From an uncultured Verrucomicrobiota bacterium (GTDB lineage: Bacteria > Verrucomicrobiota > Verrucomicrobiia > Opitutales > Opitutaceae), in assembly GCA_903898675.1 (NCBI GenBank), contig CAIUGM010000003.1, positions 1-50,630 on the forward strand: a stretch of 50,630 nucleotides of DNA. The letters are read 5' to 3'. Below, in pieces: positions 7,684 through 14,879 of this stretch. The notes below the pieces were generated by a model. It did no database searches. It was not told where the DNA came from and was given only the letters and a program-made list of their open reading frames with translations. How positions within the stretch are numbered: position 1 is the stretch's first letter; every line of letters begins with the position of its first letter. The position numbers were made by a program, and so were the translations under genes.

Positions 7684-8417
7684 GGCTTGGCCTCCTTCAC
7701 CGGGGCTGTTGTAGCCGGGGTCGTTGAGCCCGGTGCAGCTTTCGGCGGGTTGGCGGACGATTGACCGGGGTCAACGACCCCGGCTACAGCAGCCAGTTGG
7801 TGCGCCTTGGCGCGCTCCAGCACGGCGCCGTGGGCGGTCGGCTCCCACTCGTAATCGTCGGGTTCGACGTAGTCCTTGCGCATCGGGTGATCCTTGAACT
7901 CGTCCCACATCAGCAGGCGGCGCAGGTCGGGGTGGCCGGCAAAGACGATCCCGAAGAGGTCGAAGATCTCGCGCTCCTGGAAGTCGCACGAGCGCCAGAC
8001 GGGCGTGAGCGACGGCAGGGTGACGGCATCGGCGCGGTTGCCGGTGCGCAGCCGGATGACGACCGGGCCGTGCTTCAGGCTCATCGAGTAGAGGTGGTAG
8101 ACGGCCTCGAGGCAGCCGGGCTGCACGTGCACGGACTTCTCCTCGACGATCTTGGGCGGGCCGCCGGCGGGATCGGGCACGGTGGTCTTGACGACGTCGG
8201 TGATTTCCTTGTCCGGCCAGTCGACGCCGGTGACGTTGGAACAGTAGTCAAGCCGCAGGGCGGGGTCGTCGCGGAGAAAAAGGGCAATGTCGCGGCCAAG
8301 CGCGGCGTCGAGCCGCAGCGAGTGTTCGGCCGCCACGCCCGGATTCAGCACGAGCTCGACGCGGGCCGCGGGGAAGCGGGCGGCGAGCCGGTCGCGAAGC
8401 TGTTGGACGGTTTCCAT
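7680..8417 (-). CDS. nuoC: NADH-quinone oxidoreductase subunit C (NuoC) with repeat-encoded tail
   Basis: This 245-residue 30-kDa subunit of the peripheral arm starts at [11 protein letters not shown] (8417), 1 nt after nuoB. The family signature [20 protein letters not shown] and the ending [15 protein letters not shown] are clear. After that point about 55 residues are added, with [12 protein letters not shown] and [12 protein letters not shown] encoded by the palindromic repeat at 7711-7787. The tail is low in complexity and resembles that of NuoI (VAGVxDPG in both). An ATG further upstream in the same frame was rejected because the residues before METVQQL are antisense-like and overlap nuoB. 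Confidence 0.94.
   Translation of the reverse strand: METVQQLRDRLAARFPAARVELVLNPGVAAEHSLRLDAALGRDIALFLRDDPALRLDYCSNVTGVDWPDKEITDVVKTTVPDPAGGPPKIVEEKSVHVQPGCLEAVYHLYSMSLKHGPVVIRLRTGNRADAVTLPSLTPVWRSCDFQEREIFDLFGIVFAGHPDLRRLLMWDEFKDHPMRKDYVEPDDYEWEPTAHGAVLERAKAHQLAAVAGVVDPGQSSANPPKAAPGSTTPATTAPVKEAKP
7711..7787. repeat. GTAG/CTAC-bounded palindrome pair inside nuoC
   Basis: The left half is GTAG followed by CCGGGGTC-gtt-GAGCCCGG (one mismatch). After a 31-nt spacer comes CCGGGGTC-aac-GACCCCGG followed by CTAC. The right stem is identical to the second stem of the copy in nuoI except for the loop. The unit is translated as part of the NuoC tail. Confidence 0.85.
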
Positions 8418-8418
8418 G

Positions 8419-9105
8419 TCAGGCGGAAGGCGGCGCGGGCGGGGTCCAGACGGCCGGGTTCTTGGCCGGCTCGAGGTCATGGGCGCCGTACGCGGGGATG
8501 GGGTATTCGCTCGGCAGGTCGGCGCGGGTGTGGCGGGCGGCGTCGGGGCCGGTGAGCTTCTCGCCCTTGATCTGCTTCTGGAGCTGGATGAGGCCGTTGA
8601 GGAGCGCCTCGGGCCGCGGCGGGCAGCCCGGTATATAGATGTCGACGGGGATGAGGCGGTCGATGCCCTTGAGGACATTATAACCCTGCTTGAACGGTCC
8701 GCCGGAAATGGCGCAGGCGCCCATCGCGATGCAATACTTCGGCTCGGGCATCTGGTTCCAGAGGCGGACGACCAGCGGGGCCATCTTCTTGGTGACGGTG
8801 CCGGAGACGATCATGAGGTCGGCCTGGCGGGGGGACGGGCGGAAAATCTCGGCGCCGAAGCGGGCGATATCGAAGCGGGCGGTGGCGGCAGCGATCATCT
8901 CGATCGCACAGCAGGCGAGGCCGAACTGCAGCGGCCAGATGGAGTTGCTGCGGCCCCAGTTGTAGAGTTCCTCGAGGCTGGTCAGCAGGATGCCGTGGCG
9001 GCGGAGCTCCTCGCGGTCGGCGTCCGAGATGTTGCCCGCGGCGGGAAACCCTTCGGCCGGCGCAGGGCGAGGGGAGGCGGGGGTGCTTTGTGGGGCGTCG
9101 CTCAT
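8419..9105 (-). CDS. nuoB: NADH-quinone oxidoreductase subunit B (NuoB)
   Basis: This 228-residue protein carries the N2 iron-sulfur cluster next to the quinone site. The four ligand cysteines are visible: the tandem pair in [12 protein letters not shown], one in [15 protein letters not shown] and one in [12 protein letters not shown]. The start at MSDAPQSTP was chosen because it overlaps the nuoA stop by 4 nt; longer upstream frames are antisense-like. There is an extra N-terminal stretch of about 40 residues rich in Pro and Ala and a C-terminal extension after the PRPEALL block that ends in TPPAPPSA. Longer ends on several subunits are a shared feature of this operon. Confidence 0.95.
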   Translation of the reverse strand: MSDAPQSTPASPRPAPAEGFPAAGNISDADREELRRHGILLTSLEELYNWGRSNSIWPLQFGLACCAIEMIAAATARFDIARFGAEIFRPSPRQADLMIVSGTVTKKMAPLVVRLWNQMPEPKYCIAMGACAISGGPFKQGYNVLKGIDRLIPVDIYIPGCPPRPEALLNGLIQLQKQIKGEKLTGPDAARHTRADLPSEYPIPAYGAHDLEPAKNPAVWTPPAPPSA

Positions 9106-9473
9106 TTCCACTCGAGGTAGCCGCGGTGCCAGGACCAGACGAGGCCCTCCGCGAGCAGGAGGATGAAGGCCAGCATGGCGAACAGGGCGCCGGCGGACAG
9201 GCTGGTGAAAGCGACGGCGAAGGGGAGGAGGAACAGCACCTCGACGTCGAAGATCAGGAAGAGGATCGCATACAGGTAGTAATGGGCCTTGAACTGGATC
9301 CACGAGTCGCCGGTGGCGGCGAGGCCGCACTCATAGGTGGCGTTTTTCAGGAGGCCCGGCTTGGCCGGCTGGAAGAATTTCACCCAGAGTTGCGCGACTC
9401 CGAGCATGACCAGGGGGAAGGCAATCGCGACCCCGAGAAACAGGGCGAGGAAGGCGTAGGGGTGGTCATTCAT
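9102..9473 (-). CDS. nuoA: NADH-quinone oxidoreductase subunit A (NuoA)
   Basis: This 123-residue membrane protein has three helices and is the first gene of the operon. The signature [38 protein letters not shown] contains the conserved cysteine loop and the acidic FDVEVLFL helix of NuoA/ND3. It sits where the quinone chamber meets the membrane arm. The ATG at 9473 follows a spacer that holds a candidate divergent promoter. Confidence 0.96.
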   Translation of the reverse strand: MNDHPYAFLALFLGVAIAFPLVMLGVAQLWVKFFQPAKPGLLKNATYECGLAATGDSWIQFKAHYYLYAILFLIFDVEVLFLLPFAVAFTSLSAGALFAMLAFILLLAEGLVWSWHRGYLEWK

Positions 9474-9493
9474 CGTGGATTTGACGAAATCTC

Positions 9494-9521
9494 AAGCTAC
9501 TGGCCCGGGCTTTTGACTCAA
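9494..9521 (-). promoter_or_regulatory. Candidate nuo operon promoter
   Basis: On the minus strand TTGAGT (9516-9521) and TAGCTT (9494-9499) are separated by 16 nt, and the -10-like box lies about 20 nt before the nuoA ATG. The -35-like box overlaps a plus-strand TTGACT (9513-9518) in the palindrome TTGACTCAA, which is suitably placed as the -35 of a promoter for the divergent fucosidase gene (17 nt then TGTTTC, a weak -10). This is assigned by eye against the sigma-70 consensus only. Confidence 0.3.
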
Positions 9522-9663
9522 TCGTGGAACCGGGGTGTTTCTTGGCAGAGGCTGCGCACTATTTGCCATTGGGCGAGGCGGAATGTTTTACCTGCAGCCG
9601 ATGCCCGGTTGATTCCGCATCCACCTTTGTCCAACCTGCAAGGGTTGCTTACCCCTTTTACCC

Positions 9664-11145
9664 ATGAAGAGATCAACCTGTCCCCTGTTGCTCGGCTTGT
9701 TCGTGTTGCTGTCGCCGTTCTGCCGGGCGGCCGGGCCCTATGAGGCCAGCTGGGCCTCGCTCGACCAGCGGCCGATGCCCGCGTGGTACCAGGACGCGAA
9801 GTTCGGCGTGTTCATCCACTGGGGCGTCTATTCGGTGCCGGCCTGGGGCAAGGTGGGGGAATATGCGGAATGGTACTGGAACCACGTCGCGAGCACGAAG
9901 CCCGAGGACGCGGGGTGGCGCGACTTCCATGCGCGGAACTACGGCGCCGATTTCAAGTACGCGGACTTTGCCCCGCAGTTCACCGCGGAGCTCTTCGACG
10001 CCCGGCAATGGGCCGACCTTTTCGCCCGCGCCGGCGTCAAGTATGTCGTGCCGACCTCGAAGCACCACGAGGGCTTCGCGCTGTGGCCGAGCGCCGAGGC
10101 GAGCCGCACCTGGGGCCGGCCGTGGAACGCCATGGAGATCGGGCCCAAGCGCGACCTGCTGGGCGAACTCGCCGAGGCGACCCGCGCCCGCGGCCTGAAG
10201 TTTGGTTTTTATTACTCCCTCTACGAGTGGTTCAATCCGCTGTGGCTGAAGGACCGCGCGCGTTACGTCAGCGAGCACATGATGCCGCAGTTCAAGGACG
10301 TCGTCACCCGCTACCACCCCGCGATCATCTTCAGCGACGGCGAGTGGGAGATGACCTCCAAGGAATGGCGCAGCGAGGAACTGCTGGCGTGGCTCTTCAA
10401 CGAATCGCCCTCGAAGGACGAGGTGGTGGTCGACGACCGCTGGGGCAGCGACACGCGGCACAAGCACGGCGGTTACTGGACGACCGAGTATGCCGCCGGG
10501 ATGCAGGACGGCTCGCACGCGTGGGAGGAAAGCCGCGGCATGGCGTATTCCTACGGCCTGAACCGCGCGGAGCGGGTCGATGACTACAAGACCGGCCGCG
10601 AGTTCATCCTGGTGCTGGTCGACCTCGTCAGCCGCGGCGGCAACCTGCTCCTCGACATCGGGCCGGCCCGCGACGGCACCATTCCCCCGCTCATGGAGCA
10701 GCGGCTGCTGGAGATCGGCGACTGGCTGAAGGTCAACGGCGAGGCGATCTACGGGACGCGCACCGCGGGCCGCTCCTGCCAGTGGACAGAGGGCAGCCGG
10801 CCGAAGCAGGAGTACGGCGAGTTCATGGTGAAGTACAATTTGATGGACCAGGTGGGCCAGGGCCCGCGCAACGGCGTGGCCGTGAAGCAGGTGTTCTTCA
10901 CGAAGAAGCCCGACGCGCTCTATGCGATTTCCGCCGGCTGGCCCGGCCGGCAGCTCGTGCTGCACGGCGTGAAGGTTCCCGCCGGCGCCACCGTGACGAT
11001 GCTCGGGGTCGCGGGCCCGCTGCCGTATACCGTCGCAGGCGACGCGCTCACGATCACCACGCCCGACCTCGGCCCCGACAACGCGCCGTGCCGCCACGCG
11101 TTCGCGTTCAAGGTCACGGGCGCGGAGCTGTTGCCAGGAGACTGA
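9664..11145 (+). CDS. Secreted GH29 alpha-L-fucosidase
   Basis: This 493-residue protein has a signal peptide (residues 1-22, KRSTCPLLLGLFVLLSPFCRA). The GH29 catalytic barrel follows: WYQDAKFGVFIHWGVYSVPAW, EWYWN, the substrate-pocket histidines in TSKHHEGFALWPS, FGFYYSLYEWF, and the candidate nucleophile Asp225 in AIIFSDGEWEM. The C-terminal block LVDLVSRGGNLLLDIGPARDGTIP is also typical. After about residue 400 a small beta domain replaces the usual sugar-binding C-terminal domain. It should release L-fucose from fucosylated polysaccharides outside the cytoplasm. It is transcribed alone and divergently from nuo. Confidence 0.93.
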   Translation: MKRSTCPLLLGLFVLLSPFCRAAGPYEASWASLDQRPMPAWYQDAKFGVFIHWGVYSVPAWGKVGEYAEWYWNHVASTKPEDAGWRDFHARNYGADFKYADFAPQFTAELFDARQWADLFARAGVKYVVPTSKHHEGFALWPSAEASRTWGRPWNAMEIGPKRDLLGELAEATRARGLKFGFYYSLYEWFNPLWLKDRARYVSEHMMPQFKDVVTRYHPAIIFSDGEWEMTSKEWRSEELLAWLFNESPSKDEVVVDDRWGSDTRHKHGGYWTTEYAAGMQDGSHAWEESRGMAYSYGLNRAERVDDYKTGREFILVLVDLVSRGGNLLLDIGPARDGTIPPLMEQRLLEIGDWLKVNGEAIYGTRTAGRSCQWTEGSRPKQEYGEFMVKYNLMDQVGQGPRNGVAVKQVFFTKKPDALYAISAGWPGRQLVLHGVKVPAGATVTMLGVAGPLPYTVAGDALTITTPDLGPDNAPCRHAFAFKVTGAELLPGD

Positions 11146-11246
11146 CCCGCGGCCGGCCCCAACTGGTCAAGCGAATGTGAAAGAGCCGCGGGAACTGAAC
11201 CCGGGTTTGACAGGTCGGTGTCGGTTGAGCGGTAGCTTTAAACCGG

Positions 11247-11621
11247 ATGACGACCCAGCAATCACCCTTGGTGCCCGCCAGCTTTCTCGCCTGCGCGAGC
11301 TGTCTGCTCCCGCCGCATCCGTCGCATCGGGTCAAGCCGGCCGGCGCCGGCCTGACTCAGTTTGCGAGCCCGTCCCGCCCTGAGCCCCCCTTGCGCCAGC
11401 CCTTGACGCCGGCCGAGCAGCGGGTGCTCGGATTGGTGCTGGCCGGTCTCGCCGACAAGGAAATCGCCACGGTGCTGGATCGCGCGGTGCCGACGATCAA
11501 GCACCAGGTCAGCTCCGTGCTGCAAAAACACGGCGTGTCCTCCCGGGCGCGCTTGCTGGCCGTGCTCCACGGCGGCGTCGCGGATGCCGAGCCGGGATTG
11601 TTGCAGCGGCTCGGCAGCTGA
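11247..11621 (+). CDS. Small LuxR-type HTH regulator without receiver domain
   Basis: The protein has 124 residues. Residues 52-108 form a GerE/LuxR DNA-binding domain (LTPAEQRVLGLVLAGLADKE, IATVLDRAVPTIKHQVSSVL, QKHGVSSRARLLA), the four-helix fold with the recognition helix around VPTIKHQVSSV. The first 50 residues are low in complexity, and no receiver or ligand-binding domain is present. It is therefore either a stand-alone DNA-binding protein or a decayed response regulator. It lies 101 nt after the fucosidase gene and could regulate locally, but nothing in the sequence shows its target. The start codon is uncertain, with no good ribosome binding site. Confidence 0.7.
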   Translation: MTTQQSPLVPASFLACASCLLPPHPSHRVKPAGAGLTQFASPSRPEPPLRQPLTPAEQRVLGLVLAGLADKEIATVLDRAVPTIKHQVSSVLQKHGVSSRARLLAVLHGGVADAEPGLLQRLGS

Positions 11622-11638
11622 AGGCGCTTCGCCCGCGG

Positions 11639-11682
11639 GTGGGCGCAATCTTGCTGGCGCCGGCTGGGATAGCCGCTCCCAC
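11639..11682. repeat. Double-hairpin element bounded by GTGGG and CCCAC
   Basis: GTGGG, then GCGC-(11 nt)-GGCGCC, then CGGCT-gggat-AGCCG, then CTCCCAC. This gives two adjacent hairpins with complementary outer ends. The architecture resembles the GTAG/CTAC units elsewhere in this window, but with different edges. It lies 18 nt after the HTH gene. Confidence 0.45.
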
Positions 11683-11959
11683 AATAAACGAGGCGATGCG
11701 AGGCGCATCGAATTACGGACGGTGTGGTTGAATGCAACAGTGCTTGCCCCGGAAATCTTTACTCGGTCGGGACCAGGCTGCGCTTCCTTGTATCGGGTGG
11801 AATTTACTGGCGAGCTTAGGGGATTTTGTTCCGGAATCATGGCGCGTCAGCGCAACAAAACAGCATTTAGCAGTATTTTTGTTAACGTTGTGTAATCCTG
11901 TTTTGCCGGCGCGTTTTTGAGGAGCAAAACTTTCTCGAATTGTTCTCTGTGCGTAACAC
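11683..11959. other. Intergenic region upstream of the DUF3570 operon
   Basis: This is about 280 nt of lower-GC DNA with no convincing gene. The stretch 11865-11900 is AT-rich (AGCAGTATTTTTGTTAACG, then TTGTGTAATCC) and is a likely place for the promoter of the downstream operon. No clear -35/-10 pair could be fixed. Confidence 0.35.
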
Positions 11960-13159
11960 ATGCACACGACACTCGGGAAAAAACCGTCCCCCACGGCGGT
12001 TTTGATTCGCCGCGGCTCCCTCGCGGCCGCCCTGTGGGTCTCCTCGCCGCGCGCCGCGCGCGCGGAAGACTCGCTCACCTATAAATTCCAGTCCTGGCAG
12101 GAGGACAGCTCGCGCGTCCGCGTCGACTCGCACTACGCCCTGGCCGAAAAGGATCTCGGCCCGGACATGCACTTCAAGCTGATGGGCCTGATCGACTCGA
12201 TCGCCGGCGCCACGCCGACCGGCGAGGTGGCGCAAACCCCGGGCGGCATGGTCCCAATGGCCCATATGGAGGACCTGCGCCACGCGTGGTCGGCCGACTT
12301 GAGCCGGCAGTTTCATCGCGTGAGCGTCTCCGCGGGCTATGCCGTCAGCCGGGAAAGCGACTACGTCTCCAAGGGCTGGTCACTCAATACCGTCACCGAT
12401 TTCAACCAGAAGAACACGAACCTGCTCCTCGGCTACGGGCGGACGGACGACACGATCATGGAGCGGAAGCTCGGGTGGACGGTCGACCGGTACAAGACGG
12501 GCAACGATTTCCTCGTCGGGTTGAACCAGCTGCTCGACGCCAACACCTCCGTCAGCGCCAATGTTTCCTACGGCAAGTCGCACGGTTTCATGAGCGATCC
12601 GTACAAGATCGTCTCGACCCACCTGCTGGCGCTTGATCCGGGCACCTACTACACGCCGCCGGAAAACCGCCCGCGGGAGAAAAACAAGACCACGCTCTTT
12701 CTGGGACTGAACCGGAACTTTGAGCGCGTGAACGGCGCCCTCGACCTGTCGTACCGTTATTACCGCGACACCTTCGGCATCGCCAGCCATACGGTGGACG
12801 CGCGCTGGCTGCAGTCGCTGGGCGAGCACTTCATCCTTGAGCCGTCGGTCCGGTTTTACCGGCAGGGCGCGGCGGATTTCTACTACTACGACCTGGACCG
12901 CGCCGGGATTGTGACCGCCTACGAGCCGGTGCTCGGTGAAACGGGCACGGGTCGCGCGCCGTTTTATTCCTCGGACTACCGCCTGTCCAAGATGGCCACC
13001 ATCGATTGGGGCCTCAAGGTCACGTGGAAGGTCAGGTCCTGGCTGTCCGTCGACGCGGCATACGACCGCTATATTTCCCGCGGGCTGGACCGGATCACGC
13101 CCGCGGCCGCCTACGGCAAGGCGCACGTCTTCACCCTCGGTTTCAAGCTGACCCGCTGA
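11960..13159 (+). CDS. DUF3570 outer-membrane beta-barrel protein with a flavinylation-like motif
   Basis: This 399-residue exported protein has a basic N-terminus and Ala-rich export signal ending near AARAED (residue 36). It then consists of alternating amphipathic strands through to the C-terminal FTLGFKLTR, as in outer-membrane barrels. It matches the DUF3570 family: YKFQSWQEDSSRVRVDSHYA at the N-terminus, then the turn motif LIDSIAGATPTG at residues 77-88. DSIAGAT (Asp79 to Thr85) fits the Dxx(S/T/A)GA(S/T) signature to which ApbE enzymes attach FMN. An ApbE gene follows after 10 nt. The function of DUF3570 is not established; flavin attachment here is inference. Confidence 0.85.
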   Translation: MHTTLGKKPSPTAVLIRRGSLAAALWVSSPRAARAEDSLTYKFQSWQEDSSRVRVDSHYALAEKDLGPDMHFKLMGLIDSIAGATPTGEVAQTPGGMVPMAHMEDLRHAWSADLSRQFHRVSVSAGYAVSRESDYVSKGWSLNTVTDFNQKNTNLLLGYGRTDDTIMERKLGWTVDRYKTGNDFLVGLNQLLDANTSVSANVSYGKSHGFMSDPYKIVSTHLLALDPGTYYTPPENRPREKNKTTLFLGLNRNFERVNGALDLSYRYYRDTFGIASHTVDARWLQSLGEHFILEPSVRFYRQGAADFYYYDLDRAGIVTAYEPVLGETGTGRAPFYSSDYRLSKMATIDWGLKVTWKVRSWLSVDAAYDRYISRGLDRITPAAAYGKAHVFTLGFKLTR

Positions 13160-13169
13160 GCCTGCCGCC

Positions 13170-14159
13170 ATGGCCGCCCTGATTTCATCTGCCGGATCGG
13201 TCCCGATCGTCGCGCCGCGCGGTGACGAGACCCCGCTGCGCCGGCTGCGCTGGGCCGCGCTCGGCACGCAGTGCGAGGTGCAGTACGTCTGCGCCGACGC
13301 CGGGCGGGCGGGGGCGTTTGAGGCCGAGGCCATCGCCTGGGTGGCCCGCTTCGAGGCGAAGTATTCGCGCTTCCGGCCGGACAGCCTGTTGAGCCGGATC
13401 AATGCCGCGGCCGGCGCGGGCTGGGTCGAGGTCGATGCGGAGACGGATACTTTTCTCGACCTCTGCGGATCGCTGCTGTCGCTTTCCGGCGGGGTCCTCG
13501 ATGTGACGGCGCTGCCGCTGATGCGACTGTGGGATTACCGGGCGGCCGTGCCCCGCATCCCGACGGCGGAGGAAATTGCCGCGACGCGACGGCTCGTGGG
13601 CTGGGCCAAGGTGGAGCGCGCGCCGGGCCGGGTCCGTCTGCCGCTGGCGGGCATGGCGCTGGATTTCGGCGGCTGGGGCAAGGAGTACGCCGTGGACATG
13701 GTCGCGCAGATCGCGCGGCGCCACGGGCTCGGGCAGGTGCTCGTCGATTTCGGCCATGACCTCTGTGCGATCGGCTGCGCGCCGGGCAAACCCGGCTGGC
13801 ATGTGGGCCTGGAGGATCCGACGAGTCCGGGCGTGGCGTGCTGGGGCAGCATCGCCGCCCGGGATTGCGGCGTGGCCTGTTCGGGGGACTACATCCGCAG
13901 CTTCACGCGCGACGGCCGCCGCTACAGCCACATCATTGATCCGCGCACGGGCCGGCCCGTGGCCAATGGCTGCCGCCAGGTCACCGTGGTGGCGCCAAGT
14001 TGCCTGCAGGCGGGTGTCCTTTCCACCACCGTTTTCATCCTCGGTCCGGTCGCCGGCCTGAGGCTTGTCGAGGAAATCATGGGCGCGGAGGCGGCGATCG
14101 TCGCCGACTTCACCCGCCATCAAACAAAGGGGTTCATGCGTTATGTGGTCACCAAATGA
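13170..14159 (+). CDS. apbE: FAD:protein FMN transferase (ApbE family), atypical
   Basis: This 329-residue ApbE-family protein contains LGTQCEVQYV, RFEAKYSRFRPDSLLSRIN, the core MALDFGGWGKEYAVDMV (family form LDLGGIAKGYAVD) and YSHIIDPRTGRPV. ApbE transfers FMN from FAD to Thr or Ser of exported proteins. Three departures stand out. The usual GGD block reads DFGHDLCAIG. The C-terminal Mg-binding block, usually A-D-xx-(A/S)T, reads LQAGVLSTTVFILG, so the aspartate is replaced by glycine. No signal peptide or lipobox is visible, although ApbE normally acts outside the cytoplasm. It is encoded 10 nt after the DUF3570 gene and overlaps the next gene by 17 nt. Confidence 0.88.
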   Translation: MAALISSAGSVPIVAPRGDETPLRRLRWAALGTQCEVQYVCADAGRAGAFEAEAIAWVARFEAKYSRFRPDSLLSRINAAAGAGWVEVDAETDTFLDLCGSLLSLSGGVLDVTALPLMRLWDYRAAVPRIPTAEEIAATRRLVGWAKVERAPGRVRLPLAGMALDFGGWGKEYAVDMVAQIARRHGLGQVLVDFGHDLCAIGCAPGKPGWHVGLEDPTSPGVACWGSIAARDCGVACSGDYIRSFTRDGRRYSHIIDPRTGRPVANGCRQVTVVAPSCLQAGVLSTTVFILGPVAGLRLVEEIMGAEAAIVADFTRHQTKGFMRYVVTK

Positions 14160-14646
14160 AAAATCATGCCTGGCCGCGGCGATCCTGCTCGCCAGCTCCG
14201 TCTTCGCCGCCGCCGAGGTCAAGGTCGGCCAGCCGTTCCCGGCGCTGGCCTCGTTCAGCCTCGAGGGCACCCTGCCCGAATCCGCGGGCCGGGTGGTCCT
14301 CGTGGACTTCTGGGCGACCTGGTGCGCGCCGTGCCGGGCGTCGTTCCCCGCCTACAGCGCGCTGCAGCGTGAGCTCGGCGACCGCGGCTTCACGCTGGTC
14401 GCCGTCAGCGTCGACAAGCAGAAGGGGGCGTACGACGAGTTCCTCGCGCGGTTTGCGCCGGCCTTCACCACCGTGCGCGACGGCAAGCAGAGCCTGGTGG
14501 GCGAGGTGCGCGTCCCGGCCATGCCGACCAGCTACCTCATCGACCGCCACGGCGTGCTGCGCGCCGTGCACAGCGGATTTTACGGGGACAAGACCGTGCA
14601 GGAACTGCGGACCCAGATCATCGCCTTGCTGGAGGAAAAACCATGA
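14143..14646 (+). CDS. TlpA/ResA-like secreted thioredoxin
   Basis: This 167-residue thioredoxin-fold protein starts at ATG 14143, inside the 3' end of apbE. That start gives a proper signal peptide (MWSPNEKSCLAAAILLASSV, cleavage near FAAA-EV). A longer frame from 14065 was rejected because its first 26 residues are antisense-like, arginine-rich and spoil the signal. The active site is FWATWCAPCRASFP (Cys61 and Cys64), and the cis-proline lies in RVPAMPTSYLID. It should act as a periplasmic thiol-disulfide reductase. Lying between apbE and a cysteine-rich lipoprotein, it may keep the neighbouring cysteines reduced. Confidence 0.92.
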   Translation: MWSPNEKSCLAAAILLASSVFAAAEVKVGQPFPALASFSLEGTLPESAGRVVLVDFWATWCAPCRASFPAYSALQRELGDRGFTLVAVSVDKQKGAYDEFLARFAPAFTTVRDGKQSLVGEVRVPAMPTSYLIDRHGVLRAVHSGFYGDKTVQELRTQIIALLEEKP

Positions 14647-14864
14647 AACCAAGACAACTCACCGCCCTGCTGTTGCTGGGCACCCTCGCGCTGCTGAGCG
14701 GCTGCACCACCGTGCAGCCGTGGGAGCGCGCCGCCCTGGCCGACGCCAAGATGCGGCCCGACCGCGACCCGCTCCTCACGGCCATGATGGAGCACATCTA
14801 TTTCTCCCGCGAAGCCTCCTCGGGCGGCCGCGGCGTCGGTGGCAGCGGCTGCGGCTGCAATTAA
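14643..14864 (+). CDS. DUF4266 small lipoprotein with Cys-Gly-Cys tail
   Basis: This 73-residue protein has a lipoprotein signal with the lipobox LLSGC (Cys21), then PWERAALADAKMRPDRDPLL and MEHIYFSREASSGG typical of DUF4266. It ends in GSGCGCN. The paired C-terminal cysteines beside a thioredoxin gene suggest a redox or metal-binding role, which is unproven. It overlaps the thioredoxin stop by 4 nt and has a good GGAGG ribosome site at 14631-14635. DUF4266, DUF3570, ApbE and a thioredoxin recur as neighbours in other bacteria, as I recall. Confidence 0.85.
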   Translation: MKPRQLTALLLLGTLALLSGCTTVQPWERAALADAKMRPDRDPLLTAMMEHIYFSREASSGGRGVGGSGCGCN

Positions 14865-14879
14865 TCCGGAGGACTTCCC

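Noticed and set aside
6436-7764. 442-residue plus-strand frame
   Set aside because: Antisense of nuoD; low-complexity and without domain features.
14143-14646. Thioredoxin start at 14065
   Set aside because: That start adds an arginine-rich antisense-like segment that removes the signal peptide; ATG 14143 gives a proper one.
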